The translations under genes and the position numbers were made by a program. The notes below the pieces were generated by a model. It ran no database searches. It was not told the origin of the DNA and worked only from the letters and a program-made list of their open reading frames with translations. A stretch of DNA of 17,552 bases, taken from the NCBI GenBank assembly GCA_015661855.1, contig DQVH01000046.1, positions 1 through 17,552 on the forward strand. Reading direction: 5' to 3'. This DNA is from Desulfurococcales archaeon. Its GTDB lineage: Archaea; Thermoproteota; Thermoprotei_A; CAZTBM01; SZUA-1508. Below are positions 7,368 to 14,397 of the stretch, piece after piece (the stretch's first letter is position 1; each line of letters begins with the position of its first letter).

Positions 7368-8118
7368 ATTCCATTAGCTCTTTAACCTTCTTTATATCAG
7401 CCATTTTTATACCGTCTTCAGCTATAACGTATGGTACCCAGGATGCATGGTGTGGTACACCACGCATCTTCCTTATAATGTACTGTTTTAGTGGTATACC
7501 TATCTCCATTAGTCTAGGTTCATAACGTAACTCTATAAACCCATCAACCATATACTCTAGTGTTTTAGCTATCTCCTGGTATGTTTGTGTTGGTGTATGT
7601 AGGGATGATATTGTTAGAATGTTTCTTGCTTTTGCAGCTATAGCTCTAATGGTTTTTACGAATTCAAATGCAGAGGCCATTTCTGTCTGGAAGAATATTT
7701 CGTTTAAAGAGTCTATTATGAGTAGACCTTTATTTACTAGTTTCCACTCATCAATAACATCATTTATGGTGTGTACTAGTTGGTCTAGGTTTTTAGGGTT
7801 AACCTCACGTATTACAGATGGATGGGGTTTCTTTAGTGGGCCCAGTCTAAATGAGAATGCATCGATTATTCCGAAGAGTCTCTCACTAATGTATTTATCA
7901 ATGTCTATACGGAATGTTTTAAATAGTGCTGCTATAGAGTGTGGTCCATCATCTAATGCTACGTAGATTACTTGTTCACCTCGTTTAAGAAATGTATATG
8001 CAATGTTGACTAGGAATACGCTTTTACCGGTACCACCATCACCACATAGTATTATAAATGAGTTTCTAGGTACACCCCTAGGTAGAGCTGCATCTAAAAC
8101 GTCTATACCGAATGTCAC
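7339..8118 (-). CDS. KaiC/RadA-like RecA-fold ATPase
   Basis: This 259-aa single-domain RecA-superfamily ATPase belongs to the archaeal KaiC/RAD55-like group. Walker A is GDGGTGKS at 26-33, Walker B LLIIDS at 132-137, and the C-terminal KMRGVPHHASWVPYVIAEDGI resembles the KMRG...H....I...G ending common in this group. The N-terminus FGIDVLDAALPRGVPRNS matches the usual G(I)..LD.L...G.P.GS lead-in. There is no second KaiC domain and no DNA-repair-specific extension. The start is GTG at 8116-8118: no ATG or GTG lies in frame between it and a stop at 8164-8166, and no good Shine-Dalgarno is visible. The last 29 bp overlap the radical SAM gene tail to tail. Such proteins may act in signalling, motility or repair; nothing here decides. 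Confidence 0.82.
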   Translation of the reverse strand: MTFGIDVLDAALPRGVPRNSFIILCGDGGTGKSVFLVNIAYTFLKRGEQVIYVALDDGPHSIAALFKTFRIDIDKYISERLFGIIDAFSFRLGPLKKPHPSVIREVNPKNLDQLVHTINDVIDEWKLVNKGLLIIDSLNEIFFQTEMASAFEFVKTIRAIAAKARNILTISSLHTPTQTYQEIAKTLEYMVDGFIELRYEPRLMEIGIPLKQYIIRKMRGVPHHASWVPYVIAEDGIKMADIKKVKELMESKVESEKSK

Positions 8119-8121
8119 GTT

Positions 8122-8215
8122 TTCAACTATAAAACCTACACCCCCATGATACTGTATTGAATACTATTAGACTATATAGGTTTGGGTGTATCAGAACATA
8201 GAGTTTATAGTTGAA
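8122..8215. repeat. 12-bp inverted repeat in the spacer upstream of the KaiC-like gene
   Basis: TTCAACTATAAA at 8122-8133 recurs exactly as its reverse complement TTTATAGTTGAA at 8204-8215, with 70 bp between. The left copy starts 3 bp upstream of the GTG start of the KaiC-like gene. Paired regulator sites, a long-loop structure or chance in AT-rich DNA are all possible. Confidence 0.4.
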
Positions 8216-8299
8216 GGTGGAGTTAGCTAGCTCTCTATATAACCCTAACTTGGCTCACAAGGTATCTATGGTTTTTAGGTGGCTAGTTATTACGGCTGA

Positions 8300-8848
8300 T
8301 TACGCTTTGACAGTTTCATCTTTACATGTTGTATACGTTAACCCTGCTACTTGGAGTAGTGGCTTATAACTTTTGATATCTGGTATATTCTGTAATGGTT
8401 TTCTAGCATATACTTCAACTACTTCACCAACTATAATTACGTGGTCTCCAGCAGCTAACTTGCTGTGTAGTTTACACTCTAATACTGCTGTTGCTTCACC
8501 TATTACTGGTGCTTTTATCTTTTTAGCTTGAACTCTCGTTAGACCTGCTTTCTCAATTTTATTACTTACACTCCTACCACTAACAGTTCCAAGGTATGAT
8601 ACCTCTCTGTAATACTTGTAGTCTAGTATGTTTATAGCGAATTCACCACTATTGATTATAAGGTTATATGTATACCTTGTTGGAGCAATCGATACTGCTA
8701 CTAATGGTGGATTTAGTGATACAGGCATACACCACGATGCTGCTAATGCACTTTCAGAGTCACCATAGCGAGCTGATACTACAACTACAGGTCTAGGGTA
8801 TAATACGTAATACCATTTCCCCTTAAGATCAACACTAGCCCAAGACAT
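8300..8848 (-). CDS. Flavin reductase-like FMN-binding protein
   Basis: This 182-aa protein has the flavin-reductase-like split-barrel fold. It shows YPRPVVVVSA near 17-26, AASWCMPVSLNPPLVAVSIAP near 36-56, the GEFAINI strand near 68-74 and GDHVIIVGEVVEV near 134-146; these are the order and motifs of the family that binds FMN at a dimer interface. Family members reduce free flavin with NAD(P)H or use FMN directly. The length is typical (about 170-200 aa). ATG at 8846-8848 has GAGGTG 7 nt upstream, and a TATATA at 8911-8916 could be its promoter. It is not obviously operonic: 181 bp separate it from the KaiC-like gene downstream. No partner oxygenase is present, so the physiological substrate is open. 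Confidence 0.85.
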   Translation of the reverse strand: MSWASVDLKGKWYYVLYPRPVVVVSARYGDSESALAASWCMPVSLNPPLVAVSIAPTRYTYNLIINSGEFAINILDYKYYREVSYLGTVSGRSVSNKIEKAGLTRVQAKKIKAPVIGEATAVLECKLHSKLAAGDHVIIVGEVVEVYARKPLQNIPDIKSYKPLLQVAGLTYTTCKDETVKA

Positions 8849-8932
8849 TATGGGGCACCTCGAGTACTATAGTTACTGTATAGTAGTATTAGAGTATTTC
8901 CAGTGTCAACTATATACCCGATAAACGTACTT

Positions 8933-10150
8933 TCACTGTTCAACTCTAATATTACGTTTTTTAAGCTCCTCAACTACTCTCTCTACTACATCTCTTTCAG
9001 GTATTTCGAATACTACTTCAACACTTGCATAGCCTGGCTCAATACTTAACCCCAACCTGTCATGTTTTACATCGATAATGTTGCATTTGTACTTAGCGAG
9101 TACACTTAACACTCTCAGTAGGGATCCAGGGATATCTCTTAGTGTAAGTTTTAATCTACCTATTCTCCCATCTACTAGAAGTCCTCTAAGTATAATCCTG
9201 TATATTGTTGTTAAATCAGCATTACCACCACTTATTACAGCTACTACATTTTTACCTTTGATATTTAGTGTTCCAGATAGTAGAGCTGCTAGTGGTAGTG
9301 CTCCAGCACCCTCACTTAGTAGTTTAGCTCTTTCAAGTAGAAGGTACATCGCTTTAGCTATCGAGTCTTCATCAACTAAAACTACATCGTCAACTACTTC
9401 ACTCATAATACTATATGTTAACTCTCCTACAGATTTAGTTATAACTCCATCAGCTAGTGATGGTTTAGGCTCTATTTCAACAGGTTTACCGCACTCTCTA
9501 GATTTAAAGTATTTTGGTGCATTAACTGGTTCTACACCTATAACTTTAACCTTATCTCCCAGAATCTTCTTTAATGCTACACCGATACCTGATATGAGTC
9601 CACCACCACCAATAGGTACTATAACATAGTCTACACTATTTAGTGCTCTTACTATTTCAAGGCCTATTGTCCCCTGACCAGCAATAATGTATTTGTCGTT
9701 GAATGGGTGTATGAAGTATGCTCCACTCTCACTAGATATTTCTAGTGCTTTACTGTAGGCGTCATCATATACTTGCCCATATAGGATAACGTTTGCACCG
9801 TAGGATTTTGTAGCTATAACCTTGTATGCTGGTGTAGTTTCAGGCATAACAATAGTAGCTTTAACTTTAAGTTCTTGAGAGGCATACGCAACACCCTGAG
9901 CATGATTACCTGATGAAGCAGCAACAACACCTTTAACTTTAACATCGGGTAGTAGTGAGTATATTTTAAAGTATGCTCCACGAACCTTAAATGCACCAGT
10001 TTTCTGGAGATTCTCAAGCTTCAAGTAGACATTATTTCCAGTTAACTTAGAAAACGAGTATGAGTATGTTAGTGGAGTTCTATGGATAATACCGTTTAAA
10101 ACTTTATCAGCCTTTAAAATTAAATCAAATACCTCATCAATTATACTCAA
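8933..10150 (-). CDS. ilvA: Threonine dehydratase with C-terminal ACT domain
   Basis: This is a fold-type II PLP enzyme that deaminates threonine (and serine) to 2-oxobutyrate (or pyruvate), the first step towards isoleucine or a threonine catabolic route. Numbered from the TTG start (405 aa): PLP lysine K55 in KTGAFKVRGA, SSGNHAQG at 79-86, the phosphate-binding GGGGLISG at 181-188, SGGN near 307 that contacts the PLP ring nitrogen, and an ACT-type regulatory domain from about 332. One ACT-like domain suggests allosteric control, as in TdcB/short IlvA forms. I chose TTG at 10148-10150 because a perfect GGAGGT lies at 10160-10165. An in-frame ATG at 10181-10183 would add 11 residues, but its GGTGA site is almost directly against it. 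ttuA lies 49-82 bp upstream on the same strand. Confidence 0.9.
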   Translation of the reverse strand: MSIIDEVFDLILKADKVLNGIIHRTPLTYSYSFSKLTGNNVYLKLENLQKTGAFKVRGAYFKIYSLLPDVKVKGVVAASSGNHAQGVAYASQELKVKATIVMPETTPAYKVIATKSYGANVILYGQVYDDAYSKALEISSESGAYFIHPFNDKYIIAGQGTIGLEIVRALNSVDYVIVPIGGGGLISGIGVALKKILGDKVKVIGVEPVNAPKYFKSRECGKPVEIEPKPSLADGVITKSVGELTYSIMSEVVDDVVLVDEDSIAKAMYLLLERAKLLSEGAGALPLAALLSGTLNIKGKNVVAVISGGNADLTTIYRIILRGLLVDGRIGRLKLTLRDIPGSLLRVLSVLAKYKCNIIDVKHDRLGLSIEPGYASVEVVFEIPERDVVERVVEELKKRNIRVEQ

Positions 10151-10159
10151 ATAGAAGCT

Positions 10160-10165
10160 ACCTCC
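10160..10165 (-). promoter_or_regulatory. Shine-Dalgarno site that favours a TTG start for threonine dehydratase
   Basis: GGAGGT on the minus strand lies 9 nt upstream of TTG at 10148-10150, which begins just before the conserved part of the protein. The upstream ATG at 10183 would place this site inside the coding region as Gly-Gly codons. Confidence 0.5.
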
Positions 10166-10199
10166 AAAAATCTGGTAGGCCATTCACCCAATTTAAACT

Positions 10200-10215
10200 T
10201 TTAATTTAAATTAAA
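10200..10215. repeat. 16-bp AT-only palindrome between ttuA and the threonine dehydratase gene
   Basis: TTTAATTTAAATTAAA is a perfect palindrome immediately upstream of the threonine dehydratase gene. On the minus strand it contains TTTAAATT, centred about 25 bp upstream of the ATG at 10183, so it may simply be the TATA region. A/T-only palindromes arise easily by chance. Confidence 0.4.
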
Positions 10216-10232
10216 TAGGTGTAGGTTTAACT

Positions 10233-11201
10233 CTATGGATGTTTAAACTCTAAACCCTCAATGTACTTGTGGAAATCTAGCACTCTACTATAGCTTCCAT
10301 CAACCCTACCTACTAACTTACATAGAGCACATATATCGGATGATGATGGTAAACCACATACACTACATTTTCTAATATTACCCTCACTACCCTCTAGACT
10401 CTTAGAGTATTCTTTAACAAACTTCCTTAAGAACTGTATTTTTATTCCTGGATGTTTAACTTCAAGTCTATTAAAGAACTGTTTAATCTCCATTTCTAAG
10501 CTAACTTCAGGGCTGTATGGGCATTCACCATAGTGTACTGGTAGCTTATTTGAAATAGCATATGTTAAACACTCTCTCTCAGAAACTTCGATTAAAGGTT
10601 TAATTCTTGATGGCATTAAGCCTGGTATTGCATCTAGTTTAGGCTTTAACTTGTATAGTTGACTATAGTTACCGGTTATGAACTCTTTAACTATGTACGC
10701 TATTACATCGTCTAGAGTGTGTCCTGTAGCTACAATATCTATCCTATTATGTAATGCTATAGCGTTAAGAGTATACCTTTTAATAAGCCCACAGATTGAG
10801 CATTTAGGTCTCTTACTGAGACTACTCAGTTTAGGTACACTATATCCCAGTCCCTTCTCTAACTCTATAATAGTATACTCTACGTTAACCGTCTTGAATA
10901 GTTTTTCAACACACTCTCTACTGTACTTAGAGTATTCACCCAACCCTAAATCTATGTATACTCCGTAGAGTTCAAGTTTTAGTGTTGATCTTAGTGATGA
11001 CAATATGTGTAGTAGTGTTGAACTATCTTTACCACCCGATACAGCTACAAGTACCCTCCTACCACTATTAACCATATGATACCTGTTAATACTCTTTAAC
11101 ACCTTCCTCTCAATAAACTCGTTAAAGTGTTTTCTACATAGACTTAACTTAGCGTATGGAAGTCTTATTATAGCTTTACACCTACAGAGCTTACAGTACA
11201 C
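10233..11201 (-). CDS. TtuA/Ncs6-family tRNA 2-thiolation enzyme
   Basis: This 322-aa PP-loop ATPase adenylates a tRNA uridine so that sulfur can replace O2 (s2U54 or s2U34 in this family). All three metal sites are visible: N-terminal zinc ligands C3, C6, C22 and H25; the PP-loop SGGKDS at 55-60; cluster cysteines C134, C137 (PKCSIC) and C227 (GECPY), which in TtuA hold the catalytic [4Fe-4S]; and a C-terminal zinc ribbon C279, C282, C291, C294. Length matches TtuA. The GTG start at 11199-11201 has GGAGG 10 nt upstream, formed by the last codons of the adjoining sulfur-carrier gene, whose stop is 6 bp away. This linkage strongly supports TtuA-like thiolation with the carrier as sulfur donor. 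Position 54 versus 34 cannot be decided from sequence. Confidence 0.9.
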   Translation of the reverse strand: MYCKLCRCKAIIRLPYAKLSLCRKHFNEFIERKVLKSINRYHMVNSGRRVLVAVSGGKDSSTLLHILSSLRSTLKLELYGVYIDLGLGEYSKYSRECVEKLFKTVNVEYTIIELEKGLGYSVPKLSSLSKRPKCSICGLIKRYTLNAIALHNRIDIVATGHTLDDVIAYIVKEFITGNYSQLYKLKPKLDAIPGLMPSRIKPLIEVSERECLTYAISNKLPVHYGECPYSPEVSLEMEIKQFFNRLEVKHPGIKIQFLRKFVKEYSKSLEGSEGNIRKCSVCGLPSSSDICALCKLVGRVDGSYSRVLDFHKYIEGLEFKHP

Positions 11202-11207
11202 TACTAC

Positions 11208-11426
11208 CTAGCCTCCAGAGGGGGCTAAGAATACTACGATATCATCTCCCTCACGTACAGTATCGTATTCTGTTAGTATTTCACTACCACCCCTCGTAAC
11301 TACAACTTCTTCAACAACAAAGTTCAGAGCTTCCAATAACTCATAAACTTTAATCTCACTTCTCCCAGGTATATTAACCTCTCTAACTATGTTTTTAGGT
11401 ATAATTTTAACTTTAAATATACCCAT
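11208..11426 (-). CDS. Ubiquitin-like sulfur carrier protein (ThiS/MoaD/TtuB-like)
   Basis: This 72-aa beta-grasp protein ends in the diagnostic Gly-Gly (APSGG), the C-terminus that is adenylated by an E1-like enzyme and turned into a thiocarboxylate. The pattern FKVKIIP...VYELLEALNF...VVVTRGG..I...DTVREGDDIVVFLAPSGG is that of ThiS/MoaD-like carriers, and GDDIVVFLAPSGG resembles the GD.v..l...GG tail of the fold. Being 6 bp upstream of the TtuA-like gene, it is most simply its sulfur donor (TtuB role), though archaeal carriers may also serve molybdopterin or protein conjugation (SAMP-like). ATG is at 11424-11426; the Shine-Dalgarno is weak, and the TATA-like site at 11453-11460 would make it nearly leaderless. 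No E1-like activating enzyme lies in the window. Confidence 0.88.
   Translation of the reverse strand: MGIFKVKIIPKNIVREVNIPGRSEIKVYELLEALNFVVEEVVVTRGGSEILTEYDTVREGDDIVVFLAPSGG
11211..11216 (-). promoter_or_regulatory. Shine-Dalgarno of the TtuA-like gene within the Gly-Gly codons of the sulfur carrier
   Basis: GGA GGC, the codons for the essential C-terminal diglycine of the carrier, also form a GGAGG ribosome-binding sequence 10 nt before the GTG start of the thiolase. This would couple translation of the two genes. Confidence 0.5.
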
Positions 11427-11452
11427 CTACCTACACTCTCCCTAGTTACCCT

Positions 11453-11460
11453 GAATATAG
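11453..11460 (-). promoter_or_regulatory. TATA-like box for the sulfur carrier / TtuA-like operon
   Basis: On the minus strand this reads CTATATTC, centred about 31 bp upstream of the ATG, which predicts a leader of only a few nucleotides. It sits inside CCCTGAATATAGGG, which has 4-bp inverted GC-rich arms. Confidence 0.35.
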
Positions 11461-11535
11461 GGTTTTAACTAGCCTCCTATGGGAGTATTTTAGCCTTCTT
11501 AGCCTAAACTACTTAAACTTTATTAACAATTTAAC

Positions 11536-11544
11536 TTTTATATC
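11536..11544 (+). promoter_or_regulatory. TATA box of asnS
   Basis: TTTTATATC is centred about 29 bp upstream of the ATG at 11569. Transcription would start within a few nucleotides of that ATG, giving a leaderless or nearly leaderless mRNA and arguing against the TTG at 11560. Confidence 0.5.
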
Positions 11545-11568
11545 TCTTGTTGAAGATGGTTGATACCT

Positions 11569-12858
11569 ATGCTTAGTATTAGGAGTGTTAAGAGTGATAG
11601 TTTCATAGGTAAATGTGTTGAGCTTAGAGGGTGGGTTTATAGGAAGGTTTCTCTTGGAGGTAAAATATTTATTGTATTGAGGGATTCAAGTGATATAATT
11701 CAGTGTGTAGTTGATGAGTCGAAGGTTAATAGTAGGACTTGGAGTAATGCTGAAAAGATAACGAGGGAGAGTAGCTGTATTGTTAGAGGTGTGGTTAAAT
11801 CGGATCCGAGAGCTCCAGGAGGCTATGAACTTCAGGTATCGGATTTAGAGATTGTAGGGTTATCTGAATGGTTCCCTATTAGAGGTAACGAGGGTGTAGA
11901 CTACCTATTAGACCATAGACACTTATGGATTAGATCTAGAAGGCTACAGGCTATAATGAAGATTAAACATACAGTATTAGAGGCTGGTAGAGAGTACTTT
12001 AATAGGAATGGGTGGTGGGAGGTAACACCACCTATACTAACCAGTTCTGCATGTGAGAGTGGTGCAACACAGTTTGAAGTAAACTATTTTGGTCAGAAAG
12101 CGTATCTTAGTCAGAGTGCACAATTATACCTTGAAGCATTAATATACACTCTTGATAAAGTTTGGAGTCTTACACCATCATTTAGAGCTGAAAAGTCACG
12201 TACTAGAAGACATCTAGCAGAATACTGGCATTTAGAAGCAGAAGCAGCATGGTATGGTATGGAGGACATGATGAAAGTTGTTGAGGAACTAGTATACTAC
12301 ATGGTAGAGAGAGTGTTACGTGATAGAATGGATGAACTAAAATTCCTTAAGAGAGATACACGTATACTAGAGAATGCTAAACCACCATACCCTAAAATAA
12401 CATATGATGAAGCTATAGAGATACTACAGAGTAAAGGTGTAAATATAAAGTGGGGTGACGATTTAGGAGCTGATGAGGAGAGAGTGTTAACAGAGGAGTT
12501 TGAAACACCATTCTTCATAACACACTTCCCAAAGGAGATTAAGGCATTCTATATGAAACTAGATCCAAAGAATCCACGAGTTGTATTAGGATTTGACCTA
12601 CTAGCTCCAGAGGGTTATGGTGAAATAGTGGGTGGTAGTGTTAGAGAGGACTCATATGATGCTCTACTTAAAAGAATAATTGAGATGGGGTTAAACCCTG
12701 AAGAGTATAAGTGGTATCTAGATCTGAGAAGGTATGGAAGTGTACCACATTCAGGATTCGGTTTAGGTATTGAGAGAACTGTAATGTGGATTGCAGGTTT
12801 AGATCATATTAGAGATGCTATACCATTCCCAAGGTTTAGGGAGAGAATATACCCCTAA
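11569..12858 (+). CDS. asnS: Asparaginyl-tRNA synthetase
   Basis: This class IIb aminoacyl-tRNA synthetase charges tRNA-Asn with asparagine. Numbered from the ATG (429 aa): an N-terminal OB-fold anticodon-binding domain (about 10-97, with ELRGWVYRK and QVSDLEIV), motif 1 around 137-157, motif 2 FRAEKSRTRRHLAEYWHLEAE at 205-225, and motif 3 HSGFGLGIER at 394-403. AsnRS rather than AspRS is indicated by EYWHLEAE, GGSVREDSYD (355-364) and RYGSVPHSGFGLGIER, where AspRS has GGLPHGG. The OB domain also excludes the AsnRS-derived asparagine synthetase, which lacks it. Length matches archaeal AsnRS (about 430). An upstream TTG at 11560 adds three residues, but the ATG is preferred because of the TATA distance. 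It converges on nth with a 10-bp gap. Confidence 0.93.
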   Translation: MLSIRSVKSDSFIGKCVELRGWVYRKVSLGGKIFIVLRDSSDIIQCVVDESKVNSRTWSNAEKITRESSCIVRGVVKSDPRAPGGYELQVSDLEIVGLSEWFPIRGNEGVDYLLDHRHLWIRSRRLQAIMKIKHTVLEAGREYFNRNGWWEVTPPILTSSACESGATQFEVNYFGQKAYLSQSAQLYLEALIYTLDKVWSLTPSFRAEKSRTRRHLAEYWHLEAEAAWYGMEDMMKVVEELVYYMVERVLRDRMDELKFLKRDTRILENAKPPYPKITYDEAIEILQSKGVNIKWGDDLGADEERVLTEEFETPFFITHFPKEIKAFYMKLDPKNPRVVLGFDLLAPEGYGEIVGGSVREDSYDALLKRIIEMGLNPEEYKWYLDLRRYGSVPHSGFGLGIERTVMWIAGLDHIRDAIPFPRFRERIYP

Positions 12859-12868
12859 CTCTAAAACA

Positions 12869-13573
12869 CTATACTCTACAGTTAACGATACCCCTCCCTA
12901 CACTACACATGTCATTTAGAGGGCATAGACTACAGTTGGGTTTTCCCGCTTTACAATATTTTCTACCAAGCATTATTAGTCTTAAGTGTGCTTCAAGATA
13001 ATCCTCTGGATTAAATATCTCCATAAGCTTCCTCCTTATCTTCTCATAGTCTGCTCTACTATCTACTAGTCCTAGTCTCCTACTTACACGTTTAATATGA
13101 GTGTCTACAGGGAATGTTGGTTTACCATAGTACATTAGTAATAGTATGTCAGCTGTTTTACTGCCAACACCGGGTATACTCATTAACTTCCTTCTAGCCT
13201 CCTCTAATGGTAAACTTAGAATATCCTCTAAGCTACCACCTAGACGACTTTTAATGTAGAATGCTACCTCCTTTATCGTTTTAGCCCTTTTATTATACAT
13301 TCCAGCAACTCTTATAGCTTCTCTTATCCTCTCTAGAGGTGTATTTAGGATACTCTCGATAGTTATTTTACCTCCTAAGGTTTTCACTAAGTTATTGAAT
13401 GCCTTAATAGCATTTTTATCATTAGTGTTCTGTGATAGTATTGTGGCAATAAGCATTGCTAAAGGTGTTTTATACTTCTCTTTAATTTTTGTAGTAGTGT
13501 ACTCACTAATGTCTAGTTCCCCTAGTCTCCTAAGCCGTAGTAGTATTATCTTCCCTAGATTTCTAGTTTCCAT
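12869..13573 (-). CDS. nth: Endonuclease III (bifunctional DNA glycosylase / AP lyase)
   Basis: This 234-aa protein is a base-excision-repair glycosylase/AP lyase of the HhH-GPD superfamily that removes oxidised pyrimidines. It has ILSQNTND at 46-53; a helix-hairpin-helix SIPGVGSKTAD at 132-142 with catalytic K139; VDTH at 156-159 with catalytic D157; and a C-terminal [4Fe-4S] loop C207-x6-C214-x2-C217-x5-C223. All essential residues are present, and the length is usual for archaeal Nth (210-240 aa). ATG at 13571-13573 has GAGGT a few nt upstream. It is the second gene of a two-gene unit: the 220-aa unknown gene ends 15 bp upstream on the same strand. Confidence 0.94.
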   Translation of the reverse strand: METRNLGKIILLRLRRLGELDISEYTTTKIKEKYKTPLAMLIATILSQNTNDKNAIKAFNNLVKTLGGKITIESILNTPLERIREAIRVAGMYNKRAKTIKEVAFYIKSRLGGSLEDILSLPLEEARRKLMSIPGVGSKTADILLLMYYGKPTFPVDTHIKRVSRRLGLVDSRADYEKIRRKLMEIFNPEDYLEAHLRLIMLGRKYCKAGKPNCSLCPLNDMCSVGRGIVNCRV

Positions 13574-13588
13574 AGTTAACCTCGATTT

Positions 13589-14251
13589 CTAGTTGAAAGT
13601 GTAGACTTTTAGATAGTCCTCTTCACCTAATATACTCTCCTGGGATATTCTCTGTGAGAAGTATGATTCAGCTATTCTAACTATTTCCTCTATAAGTTTT
13701 ACGGATGGCTTATTGAATAGTACTCCTTTAAACCATGCACTAACAGCTATATCAACCCTCATAACCTTAACATTAGATGCAAACTTAGATTTAACATGGA
13801 GTATTCCTTGACCTCTTCCAAATGAAGGTTTAATTGTAGTTTCGTAGAGTGCTTTAAGTATATGTTCATACCTTTTGTATATATTGTATAGTGGGTGCTT
13901 TTTAGCTATACGTGGTTCAACTTTAAGTTTCCACTTAGTGGTTATGAATGAATCTATGAACGTAATTGATAACTCTTTTAGTTTTTCATATTCAGATTCT
14001 AAACTTCTGTTGGGAAAGTACCCTGTTAGTGCTGTAAAAGTGTTTAAACTACCCCTAATAGACATGATTGAGTGGTGTAGTTGTATACCACTCTTCATTT
14101 CTATAATGAATCTTGCTGATCTTAAACCATATATTGGTGACTCTCTCATCTCAATAAGGTATATTCTACTTATAATGTCTGAAGCGTTCTCCCTACAATA
14201 CTCTATAAAGTGTTTACTTAACTCTCTAGCTTTACCCGGAGTACTCCACAA
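13589..14251 (-). CDS. Conserved-looking hypothetical protein upstream of nth
   Basis: This 220-aa protein is not recognised. It is soluble, with no signal peptide or membrane helix and no obvious nucleotide-binding or metal motif; only one cysteine (C19) is present. It is rich in charged helical segments (for example SEYEKLKELS near 84 and SVKLIEEIVRIAESYF near 181-196), with a basic central part around residues 105-130. The likely start is TTG at 14249-14251: no ATG or GTG is available between the upstream in-frame stop near 14280 and this codon, and no strong Shine-Dalgarno is visible. The first ATG in frame would remove 34 residues. It is 15 bp upstream of nth and so probably co-transcribed, which allows a link to DNA repair, but nothing in the sequence itself shows that. 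Confidence 0.75.
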   Translation of the reverse strand: MWSTPGKARELSKHFIEYCRENASDIISRIYLIEMRESPIYGLRSARFIIEMKSGIQLHHSIMSIRGSLNTFTALTGYFPNRSLESEYEKLKELSITFIDSFITTKWKLKVEPRIAKKHPLYNIYKRYEHILKALYETTIKPSFGRGQGILHVKSKFASNVKVMRVDIAVSAWFKGVLFNKPSVKLIEEIVRIAESYFSQRISQESILGEEDYLKVYTFN

Positions 14252-14349
14252 GGACTCAGGCCCCGAGTATACTAGGCGACTTCAACATACATAAGAATTA
14301 CCTCTAACCCTTACCCGTAATGCTACTGTATAGATTTAGGTGAGGTAGG

Positions 14350-14357
14350 TTTAAATT
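14350..14357 (+). promoter_or_regulatory. TATA box of the HtpX-like gene
   Basis: TTTAAATT is centred about 44 bp upstream of ATG 14398, predicting a transcript start near 14380. That puts the alternative GTG at 14365 outside the mRNA and leaves GAGGG (14383-14387) as the ribosome-binding site. Confidence 0.4.
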
Positions 14358-14397
14358 AAGGTGAGTGTATTGTCTATTTGTTGAGGGCTTAGTGTTT

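Noticed and set aside
9078..9629. 183-codon open frame on the plus strand inside the threonine dehydratase gene
   Set aside because: Antisense shadow of a gene with every catalytic motif in place; the product is Ser/Pro/Leu-rich without motifs.
11569..12858. Aspartyl-tRNA synthetase or the AsnRS-like asparagine synthetase
   Set aside because: Motif 2 and motif 3 surroundings (HLAEYWHLEAE, GSVPHSGFGLGIER) are those of AsnRS, and the N-terminal OB domain is present.
13875..14294. 139-codon open frame on the plus strand across the 220-aa gene
   Set aside because: The minus-strand frame is longer, lies 15 bp from nth in operon arrangement and has a more protein-like composition; the plus frame looks like its shadow. 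The choice is less certain here than for the other shadows because neither product is recognised.
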